DNA of 33,808 nt from Alphaproteobacteria bacterium (lineage in GTDB: Bacteria; Pseudomonadota; Alphaproteobacteria; Micavibrionales; Micavibrionaceae), in NCBI GenBank assembly GCA_030432775.1, contig JAUILO010000002.1:1-33808 (forward strand), read 5' to 3'. Under the pieces are notes generated by a model. That model was not told the DNA's origin, ran no database searches, and saw nothing but the letters and a program-made list of their open reading frames with translations. This document shows positions 19,633-28,922 of this stretch, one piece after another. Position numbers and translations under genes: made by a program. Each line of letters opens with the position of its first letter. Within the stretch, counting starts at the first letter, position 1.

Positions 19633-20655
19633 TTAATGATGTTCCGGGCTGTGGAGACTACCGTGGTCAGGCTGGACCGGTGATGCTGGCATCGCATGAC
19701 CTTGATCTTGATGGTCTTGATCGTTATGAGTTGGCGCGTCATGAGAGTTGCTGCCATGACCGCCTTCTGCGTGTTCATCTTTTGCGTGCCCATCTTCAGG
19801 CGTGCTATGATCTTCATCATGGCCTGATAGGCCGTGTTGCATTTTTCTATTATCGGGTAACATCGGCACATCACCATATACAGACGGGATAAGTTGTAAT
19901 TTAACTTCCTTGGCTTTATCCGATACACCATCATGTTCAATAGAAAATGTAATATCACGATTCTCCGGCACAAAATCATGTCCTGTCATAAAGTTGAACG
20001 AACCGACAACCGCGCCACTTTCATCAACAAAAGCAGCATTTACAGATGGAACCATTTCATCTTCGGATGTCAGGTTTAATATTGTGCCATCAATACTGAC
20101 CGTGCTTTCCCCTGCAACACTGGATAAAAATTTTGCATCAATTTTTTCGAATACAAGCCCTTCGCCATTCAGCCTTACGGTTTTTCCAATTATCTCATAA
20201 TAACCGACCATAACCGGAAATGTCTTGGTGAGCGGCCCTTTTAAAGCCATAAGCACGACAAAGATCAATACAAATACGACTGCGGCCGCGCCATAGCTTA
20301 ACAATCTAGACAGTCCCTTACCGCTATGTTCACCCGCCAGTGCCGGAACAAAGCGTCCATCAATATCCGGACGCACAGATTCCGGTATTTCATCCCCATC
20401 ATAACCATCAGTATCATCATCCGCAACTTCGTGAGCCAATATCGCTGCAAAGCTCTCATCACCCGAATCTTCTTCTCCATCCAGAATACCCGGTTCGCTA
20501 TAGCCCTGTGGCAATTCTTCGATTTCCGCATCCGCATCCAGAACCTGAAACCACTCATGGTTACAATTCGTACAACGCACAGTGCGTCCATCCTCCCCAA
20601 TCGCTGAATTGGGAACGAGATAACGCGTATTACATTCTTCACAAGTTAGTATCAT
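19633..20655 (-). CDS. MJ0042-type zinc-ribbon membrane protein with His-rich C-terminal tail
   Basis: MILTCEECNTRYLVPNSAIGEDGRTVRCTNCNHEWFQV zinc ribbon; TM segment; C-terminal tail rich in His/Asp. Confidence 0.9.
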   Translation of the reverse strand: MILTCEECNTRYLVPNSAIGEDGRTVRCTNCNHEWFQVLDADAEIEELPQGYSEPGILDGEEDSGDESFAAILAHEVADDDTDGYDGDEIPESVRPDIDGRFVPALAGEHSGKGLSRLLSYGAAAVVFVLIFVVLMALKGPLTKTFPVMVGYYEIIGKTVRLNGEGLVFEKIDAKFLSSVAGESTVSIDGTILNLTSEDEMVPSVNAAFVDESGAVVGSFNFMTGHDFVPENRDITFSIEHDGVSDKAKEVKLQLIPSVYGDVPMLPDNRKMQHGLSGHDEDHSTPEDGHAKDEHAEGGHGSNSHDAPTHNDQDHQDQGHAMPASPVQPDHGSLHSPEHH

Positions 20656-20815
20656 TGAATAACAACAATCTATTTCATACGATCTATTTTAAATTATCGC
20701 AGTATGCTTTATAAATTCTACAGGACTGCCAGTTTCTCGCAAGCATGTTCCTGATGAAAATGCGATAGCACCGCAAATCAACAATGTATCTTACTGGCAG
20801 AGAAAGAATAAAGCT

Positions 20816-21589
20816 ATGACGACATACCCGAACAAAGCGCATTTCACCTTCCTGACTATAAGTTTAGCACTTGGGCTATTGATATTGGCCAATGCTTGTA
20901 GCGCTGCCGAAGAAAAGAATGAAACCTGCGCGTCCAATGATACAGCATGTCTTATCCTTGAACTGGAATCGGTCACCGATTCAATAGATAACCAGAAATG
21001 GCGTGATCAGACATATCGCGAGATTGCAAAATTACTGGCCAAAGAGAAGAAAACGGACCAAGCCATCGGGCTGATCAATAAAATCGAACATCCAGACACA
21101 AAGGCACTGACCATTCGCGGCATTGGCATGACTGCCGCGCAAACGAATATGAGCAAGGCGGAATTTGACCAGATGTTCTTAAACCTGCGCAACTATGCCG
21201 AAAAAATCGAGCATCCACCATCCTACGCTATCGCCCTGACCTATATCGCCATGGCACAAGCCTTTGCCGGAGATGATGAGGGTGCAATGAAAACTGCGCT
21301 TGATATGAAGAACGATGCCTTACGCAACAAAGCATTGGCGGAATCCGCAGAAATACAAGCCGAGCGTGGTGACCTGGCGCAAGCCTTGAAAAGCATTGAA
21401 AAAGTCGATAGTCCGGCATTTCGTAATAAAGCCTATCGACTGATATCCAAAATTTTTGCCCAGCAACAAAATTATGACGATGCCCTTTCATCAGCCGAGC
21501 AAATTAATAATTCCTATCAAAAAGCCCAAGCCATTTTATTTATACTGGCACAGCAAATTTCCCCTGAAGAGGTTGTACTTGTCGAATGA
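20816..21589 (+). CDS. exported helical-repeat (TPR-like) protein
   Basis: N-terminal signal-like hydrophobic segment ending ANACSAAEE, followed by alpha-helical repeats; overlaps ftsE start by 4 nt. Confidence 0.85.
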   Translation: MTTYPNKAHFTFLTISLALGLLILANACSAAEEKNETCASNDTACLILELESVTDSIDNQKWRDQTYREIAKLLAKEKKTDQAIGLINKIEHPDTKALTIRGIGMTAAQTNMSKAEFDQMFLNLRNYAEKIEHPPSYAIALTYIAMAQAFAGDDEGAMKTALDMKNDALRNKALAESAEIQAERGDLAQALKSIEKVDSPAFRNKAYRLISKIFAQQQNYDDALSSAEQINNSYQKAQAILFILAQQISPEEVVLVE

Positions 21590-22284
21590 TATTATTTGAA
21601 CATGTAGGACTTCGTTACGGCATTGGCCCAGAGGTCTTATCGGACATTCATTTCACCCTTGAACCTGGCTCGTTTCACTTTTTAACCGGTGAAAGTGGCG
21701 CAGGCAAGACATCGCTTATGCGGCTTTTATATCTTGGAAAACGCCCAACACGCGGCCTGATCAGCATGTTCGGCGAAAATATCAACAGTCTGAACCGTAA
21801 CCAAATGGCGTTGATGCGACAAAAGATCGGTGTGGTTTTTCAGGATTTCCGTTTGATCGATCATCTTTCCGCCTTTGATAATGTTGCCTTGCCTTTGCGC
21901 ATTAAGGGCATTAATGAAAAAGACATTCGCGTGAATGTAGAGGAGCTTTTAGAATGGGTTGGGCTTGGCGATCACATTCGCGCCCTCCCCAGCACTATGT
22001 CAGGTGGCCAGCAACAAAGAATAGCGATCGCACGTGCGGTTATCACAAAGCCTAAATTGCTGCTTGCCGATGAACCAACAGGTAATCTTGATGAAAATAT
22101 CGGCCTTCGTTTAATGAATTTATTCGAACAGCTTAATAAAATGGGCACAACCATTGTCATTGCTACGCATGACATGCATATGATCGAACAATTCAATCAT
22201 CCGCGCCTTGCCCTTGATGGTGGCAAACTCGAGGTTAAAGAGCCTTCATCATGGATTAAACGCAAAATAGAAAACGTATTCTAG
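21586..22284 (+). CDS. ftsE: cell division ATP-binding protein FtsE
   Basis: GESGAGKTSLMRLLY, MSGGQQQRIAIARAV, LLLADEPTGNLDENIG; adjacent to ftsX. Confidence 0.95.
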   Translation: MILFEHVGLRYGIGPEVLSDIHFTLEPGSFHFLTGESGAGKTSLMRLLYLGKRPTRGLISMFGENINSLNRNQMALMRQKIGVVFQDFRLIDHLSAFDNVALPLRIKGINEKDIRVNVEELLEWVGLGDHIRALPSTMSGGQQQRIAIARAVITKPKLLLADEPTGNLDENIGLRLMNLFEQLNKMGTTIVIATHDMHMIEQFNHPRLALDGGKLEVKEPSSWIKRKIENVF

Positions 22285-22304
22285 GCGGTAACCGGACAGA
22301 CAAA

Positions 22305-23243
22305 ATGAAACTATATAAAAAAGAAGCATTTATCGGACGCGCAAAGCAAAGACGTTTTTTTGATCTTGGCATTCACAACAGCTCGGGATCAGGTTTCCTT
22401 GCGCTTCTTATCGGCTTGATGACATTTTTGGCAGTGCTGGCGCTGGCCACTTCGTTTGCGCTATCGGCTATGGCAGAGAGATGGTCTCATAGTTTAAGCA
22501 ACCAGATCACGATAGAAATTCCCGCGACAAATACCAGTAAAGGCATTTTAAGCACAGAGGATATTGATAACATCACAACAAAAGCGGGTAAAATCCTGAG
22601 CCGCAATAATGGCGTGGAATCTGTAGAGATCAAAACCCGCAAAGAAGTCGAAAAACTGGTCGAGCCATGGCTGGGGGAAGATCTTGATTTGCGCAATGTC
22701 CCACTACCGGGGCTGATAACGGTTACGCTTAAAGAAACAGATGAGCATGTCATCACCGGCATCAGAAATAGCTTAAAACCATTATCAGGCAGCATACGCA
22801 TTGATACGCATGAAAGCTGGCTTAGTGATTTACTTAGCTTCACATCGGCCCTGCAACTTGCAATCTTTTTAATCGGCAGTGTCATTGGCGCCACCACCAT
22901 CATTGCGGTTGCGGGCGGCGTGAGATCTAAATTATCGATCCATTATGAGGAAGTTGAAATCCTTCACCTTATGGGCGCATTTGATACATATATTGCAAAA
23001 CAGTTTCAGGTCTATGCGTTTTTGATTGCGCTTAAGGGCAGTGTTATCGGCGCGTTTTCAGCCGCCGCTGTATTATTTCTAACCGCCCTGTTATCGAATG
23101 ATATTGCAGTTACACTGCTGCCGGATTTCGAACTATCCACTACCCATATGGTATTTTTATGCCTTATTCCATTAATGGCTGCTATTTTAGCTGCCATAGC
23201 GGCGCGTAAAACGGTCATGAAAGACCTGTTGAACATGGTTTGA
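22305..23243 (+). CDS. ftsX: cell division protein FtsX
   Basis: 312-aa four-TM topology with extracytoplasmic domain (ITIEIPATN...), RSKLSIHYEEVEILHLMGAFDTYIAKQF; follows ftsE. Confidence 0.93.
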   Translation: MKLYKKEAFIGRAKQRRFFDLGIHNSSGSGFLALLIGLMTFLAVLALATSFALSAMAERWSHSLSNQITIEIPATNTSKGILSTEDIDNITTKAGKILSRNNGVESVEIKTRKEVEKLVEPWLGEDLDLRNVPLPGLITVTLKETDEHVITGIRNSLKPLSGSIRIDTHESWLSDLLSFTSALQLAIFLIGSVIGATTIIAVAGGVRSKLSIHYEEVEILHLMGAFDTYIAKQFQVYAFLIALKGSVIGAFSAAAVLFLTALLSNDIAVTLLPDFELSTTHMVFLCLIPLMAAILAAIAARKTVMKDLLNMV

Positions 23244-23246
23244 TAA

Positions 23247-23960
23247 ATGCCATATTCTTTAAATATAACAACCCGAAATATACCAACAAAAGCCACAATA
23301 GAGATGATGATCAGGAAAAAACATATCATAATCGTAGCCTTTATAGGCATTGCCATCTGGCTTGGCGGCTTTGCTGTGTTTATGAACTATGTTTCCTCAT
23401 ATACACCGGCTTTCGGCAACACAGAACCAGACAACAGCGAAACAGCGCAGCAAAACAGCCAGCCCGATCACGCCACAGCTCACAAGCCAACCCACGAATA
23501 TGCCGATGCGATCATCGTACTGACTGGCGGCGCAAACCGGATTAATGCCGGACTTGATCTGCTTGATGAACAAAGAGCCAGCTATCTGTTTATCTCCGGC
23601 ACAGATCAACGCGTCACCACAGAAAAGCTGTTATCAATCTGGGGCAAGACCACAGATAAGCCGCCATGCTGTGTTGTTCTTGGGTATAAAGCAAAGAACA
23701 CAAAACAAAACGCAACAGAAGCCTATGAATGGATCAAGGATAACAATATCAAATCAATCATTCTGGTAACATCCTATTATCATATGCCTCGCGCAAAAAT
23801 AGAGTTCTTTAAAACACTGGAAGGCACAAATGTAACTGTGTACCCCGTTGGCTTTGACGGTTATAGTAAAATCGATCTGAAAGGGTGGGGTTTACTAGCC
23901 GGTGAATACACGAAATTTATTGGCGTCAGCATAAGCGCATTGCCATATTTGTTGCGCTAA
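23247..23960 (+). CDS. YdcF/DUF218 family protein (real start possibly about 23304)
   Basis: ADAIIVLTGGANRINAGLDLL, YLFISGTDQRVTTEKLL, GYKAKNTKQNATEAYEWI, LVTSYYHMPRA. Confidence 0.92.
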   Translation: MPYSLNITTRNIPTKATIEMMIRKKHIIIVAFIGIAIWLGGFAVFMNYVSSYTPAFGNTEPDNSETAQQNSQPDHATAHKPTHEYADAIIVLTGGANRINAGLDLLDEQRASYLFISGTDQRVTTEKLLSIWGKTTDKPPCCVVLGYKAKNTKQNATEAYEWIKDNNIKSIILVTSYYHMPRAKIEFFKTLEGTNVTVYPVGFDGYSKIDLKGWGLLAGEYTKFIGVSISALPYLLR

Positions 23961-23990
23961 CCTCTATTAAAAATTTACACGGATAAACAC

Positions 23991-24791
23991 ATGATCAAGG
24001 TAATGATCTTTTTGCGCTCAACAATTTTTAACCTGCTGTTTTACGGCCTGAACATCATGGCGTGTTTGCTCTGTTTGCCGGGTTTATTGTTATCCGATAA
24101 AGGGCTGTTCGTCATTATCCGGACATATTTGAAAACTATATATTATCTCGAAAAATATATTCTTGGTCTTGATTACGAAGTCAGAGGCGCTGAAAACTTG
24201 CCAAGTCATGATAGTTATATCGTTGCGGCAAAACACCAATCGCAATACGAGACCTTCAAGCTGCATATTCTATTTTCAAATCCGGCGATTGTGCTTAAAA
24301 AAGAGCTTTTATCCATACCTATATGGGGCAAGTTCCTATCGCGCATCAAACCGATTGCTATTGACCGTTCAAAAGGCAAAAAAGCCATGAATCAAATTGA
24401 AGACGCAGCGGCGCAGATCAAGGAACAAAACAGACAAATTGTGATATTCCCGCAAGGCACGCGTGTTTACCCATGGCAGACAGCAAAAGACAAACCCTAT
24501 AAAGCCGGTATAGCACGCATACAAACCCGCACAGAGATGCCGATTATTCCGCTGGCCTTAAACTCGGGTTTATTCTGGCCGCGAAGCGGCTGGATAAAAT
24601 ATCCGGGCAAGGTTATTTTCGAATTTCAGCCCGCTATCAAACCAGGTGAGAATAGCAAAAACATATTAAAGCAAGTCGAGCAGGTTGTTGAATCGCGCTC
24701 CGAAGCGCTTCAGGCAGAAGCAATGACAAAAGCCCCTTACCTTCCCGCCTATCCAAACAAGAAAAGTCCAGAAAGCAAAACTGTATCATGA
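23991..24791 (+). CDS. plsC: 1-acyl-sn-glycerol-3-phosphate acyltransferase
   Basis: AAKHQSQYETFKL (HX4-type motif region), LSRIKPIAIDRSKGKKAM, FPQGTRVYP. Confidence 0.93.
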   Translation: MIKVMIFLRSTIFNLLFYGLNIMACLLCLPGLLLSDKGLFVIIRTYLKTIYYLEKYILGLDYEVRGAENLPSHDSYIVAAKHQSQYETFKLHILFSNPAIVLKKELLSIPIWGKFLSRIKPIAIDRSKGKKAMNQIEDAAAQIKEQNRQIVIFPQGTRVYPWQTAKDKPYKAGIARIQTRTEMPIIPLALNSGLFWPRSGWIKYPGKVIFEFQPAIKPGENSKNILKQVEQVVESRSEALQAEAMTKAPYLPAYPNKKSPESKTVS

Positions 24792-25585
24792 AAAAGCTCT
24801 ACTTTGTCATCGCTATCATCTTTTTATCGAGCGTTATGATTGCTGGATATTGGGGATTATGGACCTATGGCCAAAAACTTGTTCGTTTCCATGTCGATGA
24901 CATCATGGATAACGCCAATGATAGCGGCATAATATTCGAAGGGCGCGCACCATCAGTCACCGGGTTTCCCAAAGAATACACACTGATTTATAAAGGCGGC
25001 ATTTTTCATGAAGATAGCGGCCTGCGCCTTAAATTACCGCTATTGGTTATAAAGAGCTTCTTTCTAGAAAAATCCCCCATATCATTTGATTTACAACAGG
25101 GTTTTACCGTTGATGGCGCAAAAGACCCATGGCTTTGGTCTATTGATGCCTTGAGTTTTAGCCTAGTGCCACCGCGCCTGCCAAAAGATTTGACTCATGA
25201 AGGTATCGAGCATTGGCATAACCGTGATGGTAAAATCAAGGTTCATGCCATTCATTTGAAAAAGGATGACTTATCTCTGGATGGAACAATGACCATACAG
25301 ATCGATAGAAACCTACAGCCCGAAATTTTGTTCAAGGGACGCATGTCAGGGGCAATGGATTTCATGACAATTTTGCAAAAACGCGGCTATATTGATGTCA
25401 AACAAAGCCTGATTGCGCTCACGGTTTTAACGCCGCTAACGAAAACCGATGAAAACACAGGTCAGAATTATATCGATATAGAAATCAGGCTGCAGAATCA
25501 GAGCGTGTTGGTAGGTCCGATACAGGTGGCGTCCGTTCCTGCGATCCAGTGGCCGTGGCGTAGTCTGCCTGACCTGCCTCAATAA
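24788..25585 (+). CDS. DUF2125 domain-containing protein
   Basis: N-terminal TM, RAPSVTGFPKEYTLIYKGG; ATGA overlap with plsC; typical position beside tyrA. Confidence 0.87.
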   Translation: MKKLYFVIAIIFLSSVMIAGYWGLWTYGQKLVRFHVDDIMDNANDSGIIFEGRAPSVTGFPKEYTLIYKGGIFHEDSGLRLKLPLLVIKSFFLEKSPISFDLQQGFTVDGAKDPWLWSIDALSFSLVPPRLPKDLTHEGIEHWHNRDGKIKVHAIHLKKDDLSLDGTMTIQIDRNLQPEILFKGRMSGAMDFMTILQKRGYIDVKQSLIALTVLTPLTKTDENTGQNYIDIEIRLQNQSVLVGPIQVASVPAIQWPWRSLPDLPQ

Positions 25586-26438
25586 CCTCACGGCGGATTT
25601 TACGGGTACGCTCGAAGGTTTCTTCAAGCACTGCGCCCTCATCCCAGCGTATTGCACGCTGCAGGGCTGTAAGATCTTCGGTGAAACGCTGCAACACTTC
25701 CAGAACGCTATCTTTGTTGTGAAGGAAAATATCACGCCACATCACAGGGTTGGATGCTGCGATACGCGTGAAATCACGAAAACCACCGGCAGAGAATGTT
25801 ACAACGTCATTCTTCATATGTTCTTCAAGATCAGTGGCAGTCCCTACGATTGTGTATGCTATCAAATGCGGTAGATGTGACGTGATTGCCAAAATCAAAT
25901 CATGACGCGCCGGATCCATAATTTCAATATTGGCGCCAATTGCCTCCCATAGCTGGGTAACTTTTTCAACTGCACGTACGTCATTTTCCGGCAGAGGCGT
26001 TAAAATGGACCAGCGGTTTTTAAACAAATCCGCAAAACCTGATTCAGGGCCGGAATGCGCCGTACCTGCAATTGGGTGACCGGGTACAAATTGACAGCTT
26101 TCCGGAATATGCGGACAAACCGCCTCGATAACAGATTGTTTAACCGAACCAACATCCGTCACAATCGCGCCGGGCTTTAACGCAGAGCGCAGCTGCGTAG
26201 CCACTTCGGCATAACTTCCCACAGGCACAGCTATAATCACCAGATCCGCATCGCTCACCCCTTGTGCGATATCCTCGTAAACTTCATCAGCAAGTTGCAA
26301 GTCTATAATGGTCTGTCTTGCCTGCGCGCTCTTTTCAATCGCAATAATATGGCCAGACACTTTTTCGCGTACAATTGCACGTGCCATGGATGAACCGATT
26401 AAACCAAAACCTATAAAAGCTATTTTTTCGAAAAGCAT
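25485..26438 (-). CDS. tyrA: prephenate/arogenate dehydrogenase family protein
   Basis: IAFIGFGLIGSSMARAI, VTDVGSVKQSVIEAV, FVPGHPIAGTAHSGPESGFADLF, ITSHLPHLIAYTIV. Confidence 0.96.
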   Translation of the reverse strand: MLFEKIAFIGFGLIGSSMARAIVREKVSGHIIAIEKSAQARQTIIDLQLADEVYEDIAQGVSDADLVIIAVPVGSYAEVATQLRSALKPGAIVTDVGSVKQSVIEAVCPHIPESCQFVPGHPIAGTAHSGPESGFADLFKNRWSILTPLPENDVRAVEKVTQLWEAIGANIEIMDPARHDLILAITSHLPHLIAYTIVGTATDLEEHMKNDVVTFSAGGFRDFTRIAASNPVMWRDIFLHNKDSVLEVLQRFTEDLTALQRAIRWDEGAVLEETFERTRKIRREVIEAGQADYATATGSQERTPPVSDLPTRSDSAA

Positions 26439-26521
26439 AATTGCTCCATTTTATTTTCTAATTTATGTATATGCGGGATACGAAGATCACAGTAGTCACC
26501 ATGACCACATTTGTCATGATT

Positions 26522-27403
26522 TTATTTATAAAGCGCCGGTGCAGGATAACCGCCAATAGCAACAATCCGCGCATGTGGATCTCCCAGAGCTTTATGGAGG
26601 GAATGGAGGCGTTTGTCATCATTATCAACAAAACCATCAACTTCTAGCAGGCGCAAATTCCACTGGTTTTGATCACAAGTACAGTTGTAAACGCCCACAG
26701 GCTTCAAACCTTCTTTTTCCGCCTTATCTACCACCATGCTGCGACTTATGTCTGTTTCAAAGCTCATCGCAAGAAAACTATGATCAGCTTCAGATGCCAC
26801 AAATGGCAATCGCGCAATTACCAATGCGCGATACTCAGGATTAATATCCAGTGACTCTTTATTACCAAACGGCAAACGTGCCACAACATTCAAACCATCA
26901 AGGCTTGTTTCATCCATCATATGCCGCCACCACGCACTATCACCGCTGCCGTCTTCCGGCCACGGCAATACACCAAATGTCGCATCGCCTTCGCGTACCA
27001 TACTTAAAACAGATAACGGGCTGACGGCTTTTTTCATCGGAATGATGCTGCTAAAGTAATCTTTAGCAAGTTCCAGATAAACATAGCCCATCGGCCCTTC
27101 CGGACATGAAATTGCGACTTGTATTTTTTCGCCTTGAACTTTCTGGTACTGGATTTCCGATAATGCGCCAATAATTTCGCGCCAGATAGCCACCACAGAT
27201 TCACGGGCAAAGCCGCCCTTATGGGAGGATAATATCTTCTTAATAAGTGCAGCTTCACGATCCGGATGGATAATACGATCTTTTGATTTAAGCTTGATCT
27301 GACCAATCTCTTCGGCAAGATCAGCACGCTTTATCAACAAGCTATGGAGTTGCTTATCGATTGAATCAATATCGCGCCGAATGTCATTCATATCTCTTGT
27401 CAT
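26522..27403 (-). CDS. chorismate mutase with C-terminal prephenate-dehydratase/ACT-like region (degenerate)
   Basis: DIRRDIDSIDKQLHSLLIKRADLAEEIGQIK chorismate mutase helix; remainder resembles P-protein layout but no recognisable PDT TRF motif. Confidence 0.88.
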   Translation of the reverse strand: MTRDMNDIRRDIDSIDKQLHSLLIKRADLAEEIGQIKLKSKDRIIHPDREAALIKKILSSHKGGFARESVVAIWREIIGALSEIQYQKVQGEKIQVAISCPEGPMGYVYLELAKDYFSSIIPMKKAVSPLSVLSMVREGDATFGVLPWPEDGSGDSAWWRHMMDETSLDGLNVVARLPFGNKESLDINPEYRALVIARLPFVASEADHSFLAMSFETDISRSMVVDKAEKEGLKPVGVYNCTCDQNQWNLRLLEVDGFVDNDDKRLHSLHKALGDPHARIVAIGGYPAPALYK

Positions 27404-27443
27404 TTATTGGTCTTCACTCTGGCTTTTCATATCCATTGTTGCT

Positions 27444-28169
27444 TTAACTCGAAACAGTTCCTACAAGGGCATAGCGCCGCCCGCCTTTTGTATCAAGCAC
27501 TTTCTTCGTCTTACCGGCATAAACCTGTTTACTAGCTTCGACCAGATGCACACCCGCCAACCCCGAAAACACGAAACGGCCGAAGCTTTCAAAAAAATAC
27601 ACCGTCCGCAGGGCAATGAATGATTTAAACGGCGGCATAAATAATGCCTTGCGGCTATTTTCTACCACAAACAGATTGTTCTTTAATGTGTTTAATAGCT
27701 GCCCGGTAGTATAGGGCGTGCCATGACCAAAAGGTGTCCATTCAGCCCGCGCCCATAAACCAAGGCGGTTTGGTACAATAACCAAAATCCGGCCATTGCT
27801 TTTTAAGACGCGCCAGAACTCCTGCATCAACATATCCGGATCTTCGGCATATTCCAAACCATGAACCACAATAAGACGATCAACGGATTCTGTTTCCAAA
27901 GGTAATAACTTATCAGAGGTCAAACAAACCTGACCGGGTTTGTTTTCCGGCCAGAAATGAACGTTATTACGCTCCGGCATAAAAAAACAAACGCGCTGTG
28001 CCTCTTTTTGATGTCGGCGGATAAAGGGTGGTGTATAACCATAACCGCATAAAAAGAACGGCTTCACATCCGGCCACAAATCATAGATCATGGCGCTGAG
28101 CATACGCTTTACAAGGCGTCCTGCCCGGCTGCCATAAAAATCCTTTAATTCCTGCACCGAATAAACCAT
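27444..28169 (-). CDS. class I SAM-dependent methyltransferase
   Basis: DFYGSRAGRLVKRML, RLIVVHGLEYAEDPDMLMQEFWRVLKSNGRILVIVPNR; likely start MVYSVQELKDFY at 28169. Confidence 0.9.
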   Translation of the reverse strand: MVYSVQELKDFYGSRAGRLVKRMLSAMIYDLWPDVKPFFLCGYGYTPPFIRRHQKEAQRVCFFMPERNNVHFWPENKPGQVCLTSDKLLPLETESVDRLIVVHGLEYAEDPDMLMQEFWRVLKSNGRILVIVPNRLGLWARAEWTPFGHGTPYTTGQLLNTLKNNLFVVENSRKALFMPPFKSFIALRTVYFFESFGRFVFSGLAGVHLVEASKQVYAGKTKKVLDTKGGRRYALVGTVSS

Positions 28170-28285
28170 TACAAAACCAGCCAGCACATATTTTGCTGTC
28201 ACCCTTATATCAATAAAACGCTCAATAATATGTGCGTTAAAAGCTACACATCATACCCTATGTCCAAAGCTTATGAAACGGTCTG

Positions 28286-28756
28286 TTAAACAGCACTCAT
28301 AATTTGTGATACTAACGGGATATCAGCTTCGGGCATTGGATAATCCATCAGGTTTTCTTTCCTGACCCATTTCAACACCTGCCCTTCTTTGGGTTCAGGG
28401 GTGCCTTTCCATACGCGGCAGACAAATAACGGCATCAAAAGATGAAAATCATCATAGGCATGGGAAGCAAAACCAATCGGACTAAAGCAGCATGGCCGCG
28501 CCGTAATACCAAGCTCTTCTTCCAGCTCGCGCATCAATGCATATTCAGGCGTCTCTCCCGCGTCAACCTTGCCGCCCGGAAACTCCCACAAACCTGCCAT
28601 TGATTTACCTTCCGGCCTTTGCGCAATCAAAATACGGCTATCTTTATCCAGCAAACATACAGCCGATACCAATACGATAGGAAGCTCCGGCTTTTCCGGT
28701 GGTGGTAAGTCCAGTGCCTCGTGACACGGAAGTATTTTTTGAATGAATTTAACCAT
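28286..28756 (-). CDS. mutT: Nudix hydrolase, MutT-like (8-oxo-dGTP diphosphatase)
   Basis: Nudix box GGKVDAGETPEYALMRELEEELGI; RPEGKSMAGLWEFPGGK. Confidence 0.93.
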   Translation of the reverse strand: MVKFIQKILPCHEALDLPPPEKPELPIVLVSAVCLLDKDSRILIAQRPEGKSMAGLWEFPGGKVDAGETPEYALMRELEEELGITARPCCFSPIGFASHAYDDFHLLMPLFVCRVWKGTPEPKEGQVLKWVRKENLMDYPMPEADIPLVSQIMSAV

Positions 28757-28823
28757 CAGTCATAACCTTTTTACACCTTACCGCTATCGTCCTTTTCGCA
28801 GACAATAAGATTTTTTCTCAAAG

Positions 28824-28857
28824 AAAAACCGCAGAAATTTATATGCTGCGGTTTTTT
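28824..28857 (-). terminator. rho-independent terminator downstream of the parvulin gene (bidirectional shape)
   Basis: AAAAACCGCAG-N11-CTGCGGTTTTTT perfect stem with T-run, 66 nt past the 28923 stop. Confidence 0.85.
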
Positions 28858-28922
28858 CAAAATATCTAAATGTAAGCACCTATTATGCACATAGCACGCA
28901 TACCATGCCTACACAGCAGCTT

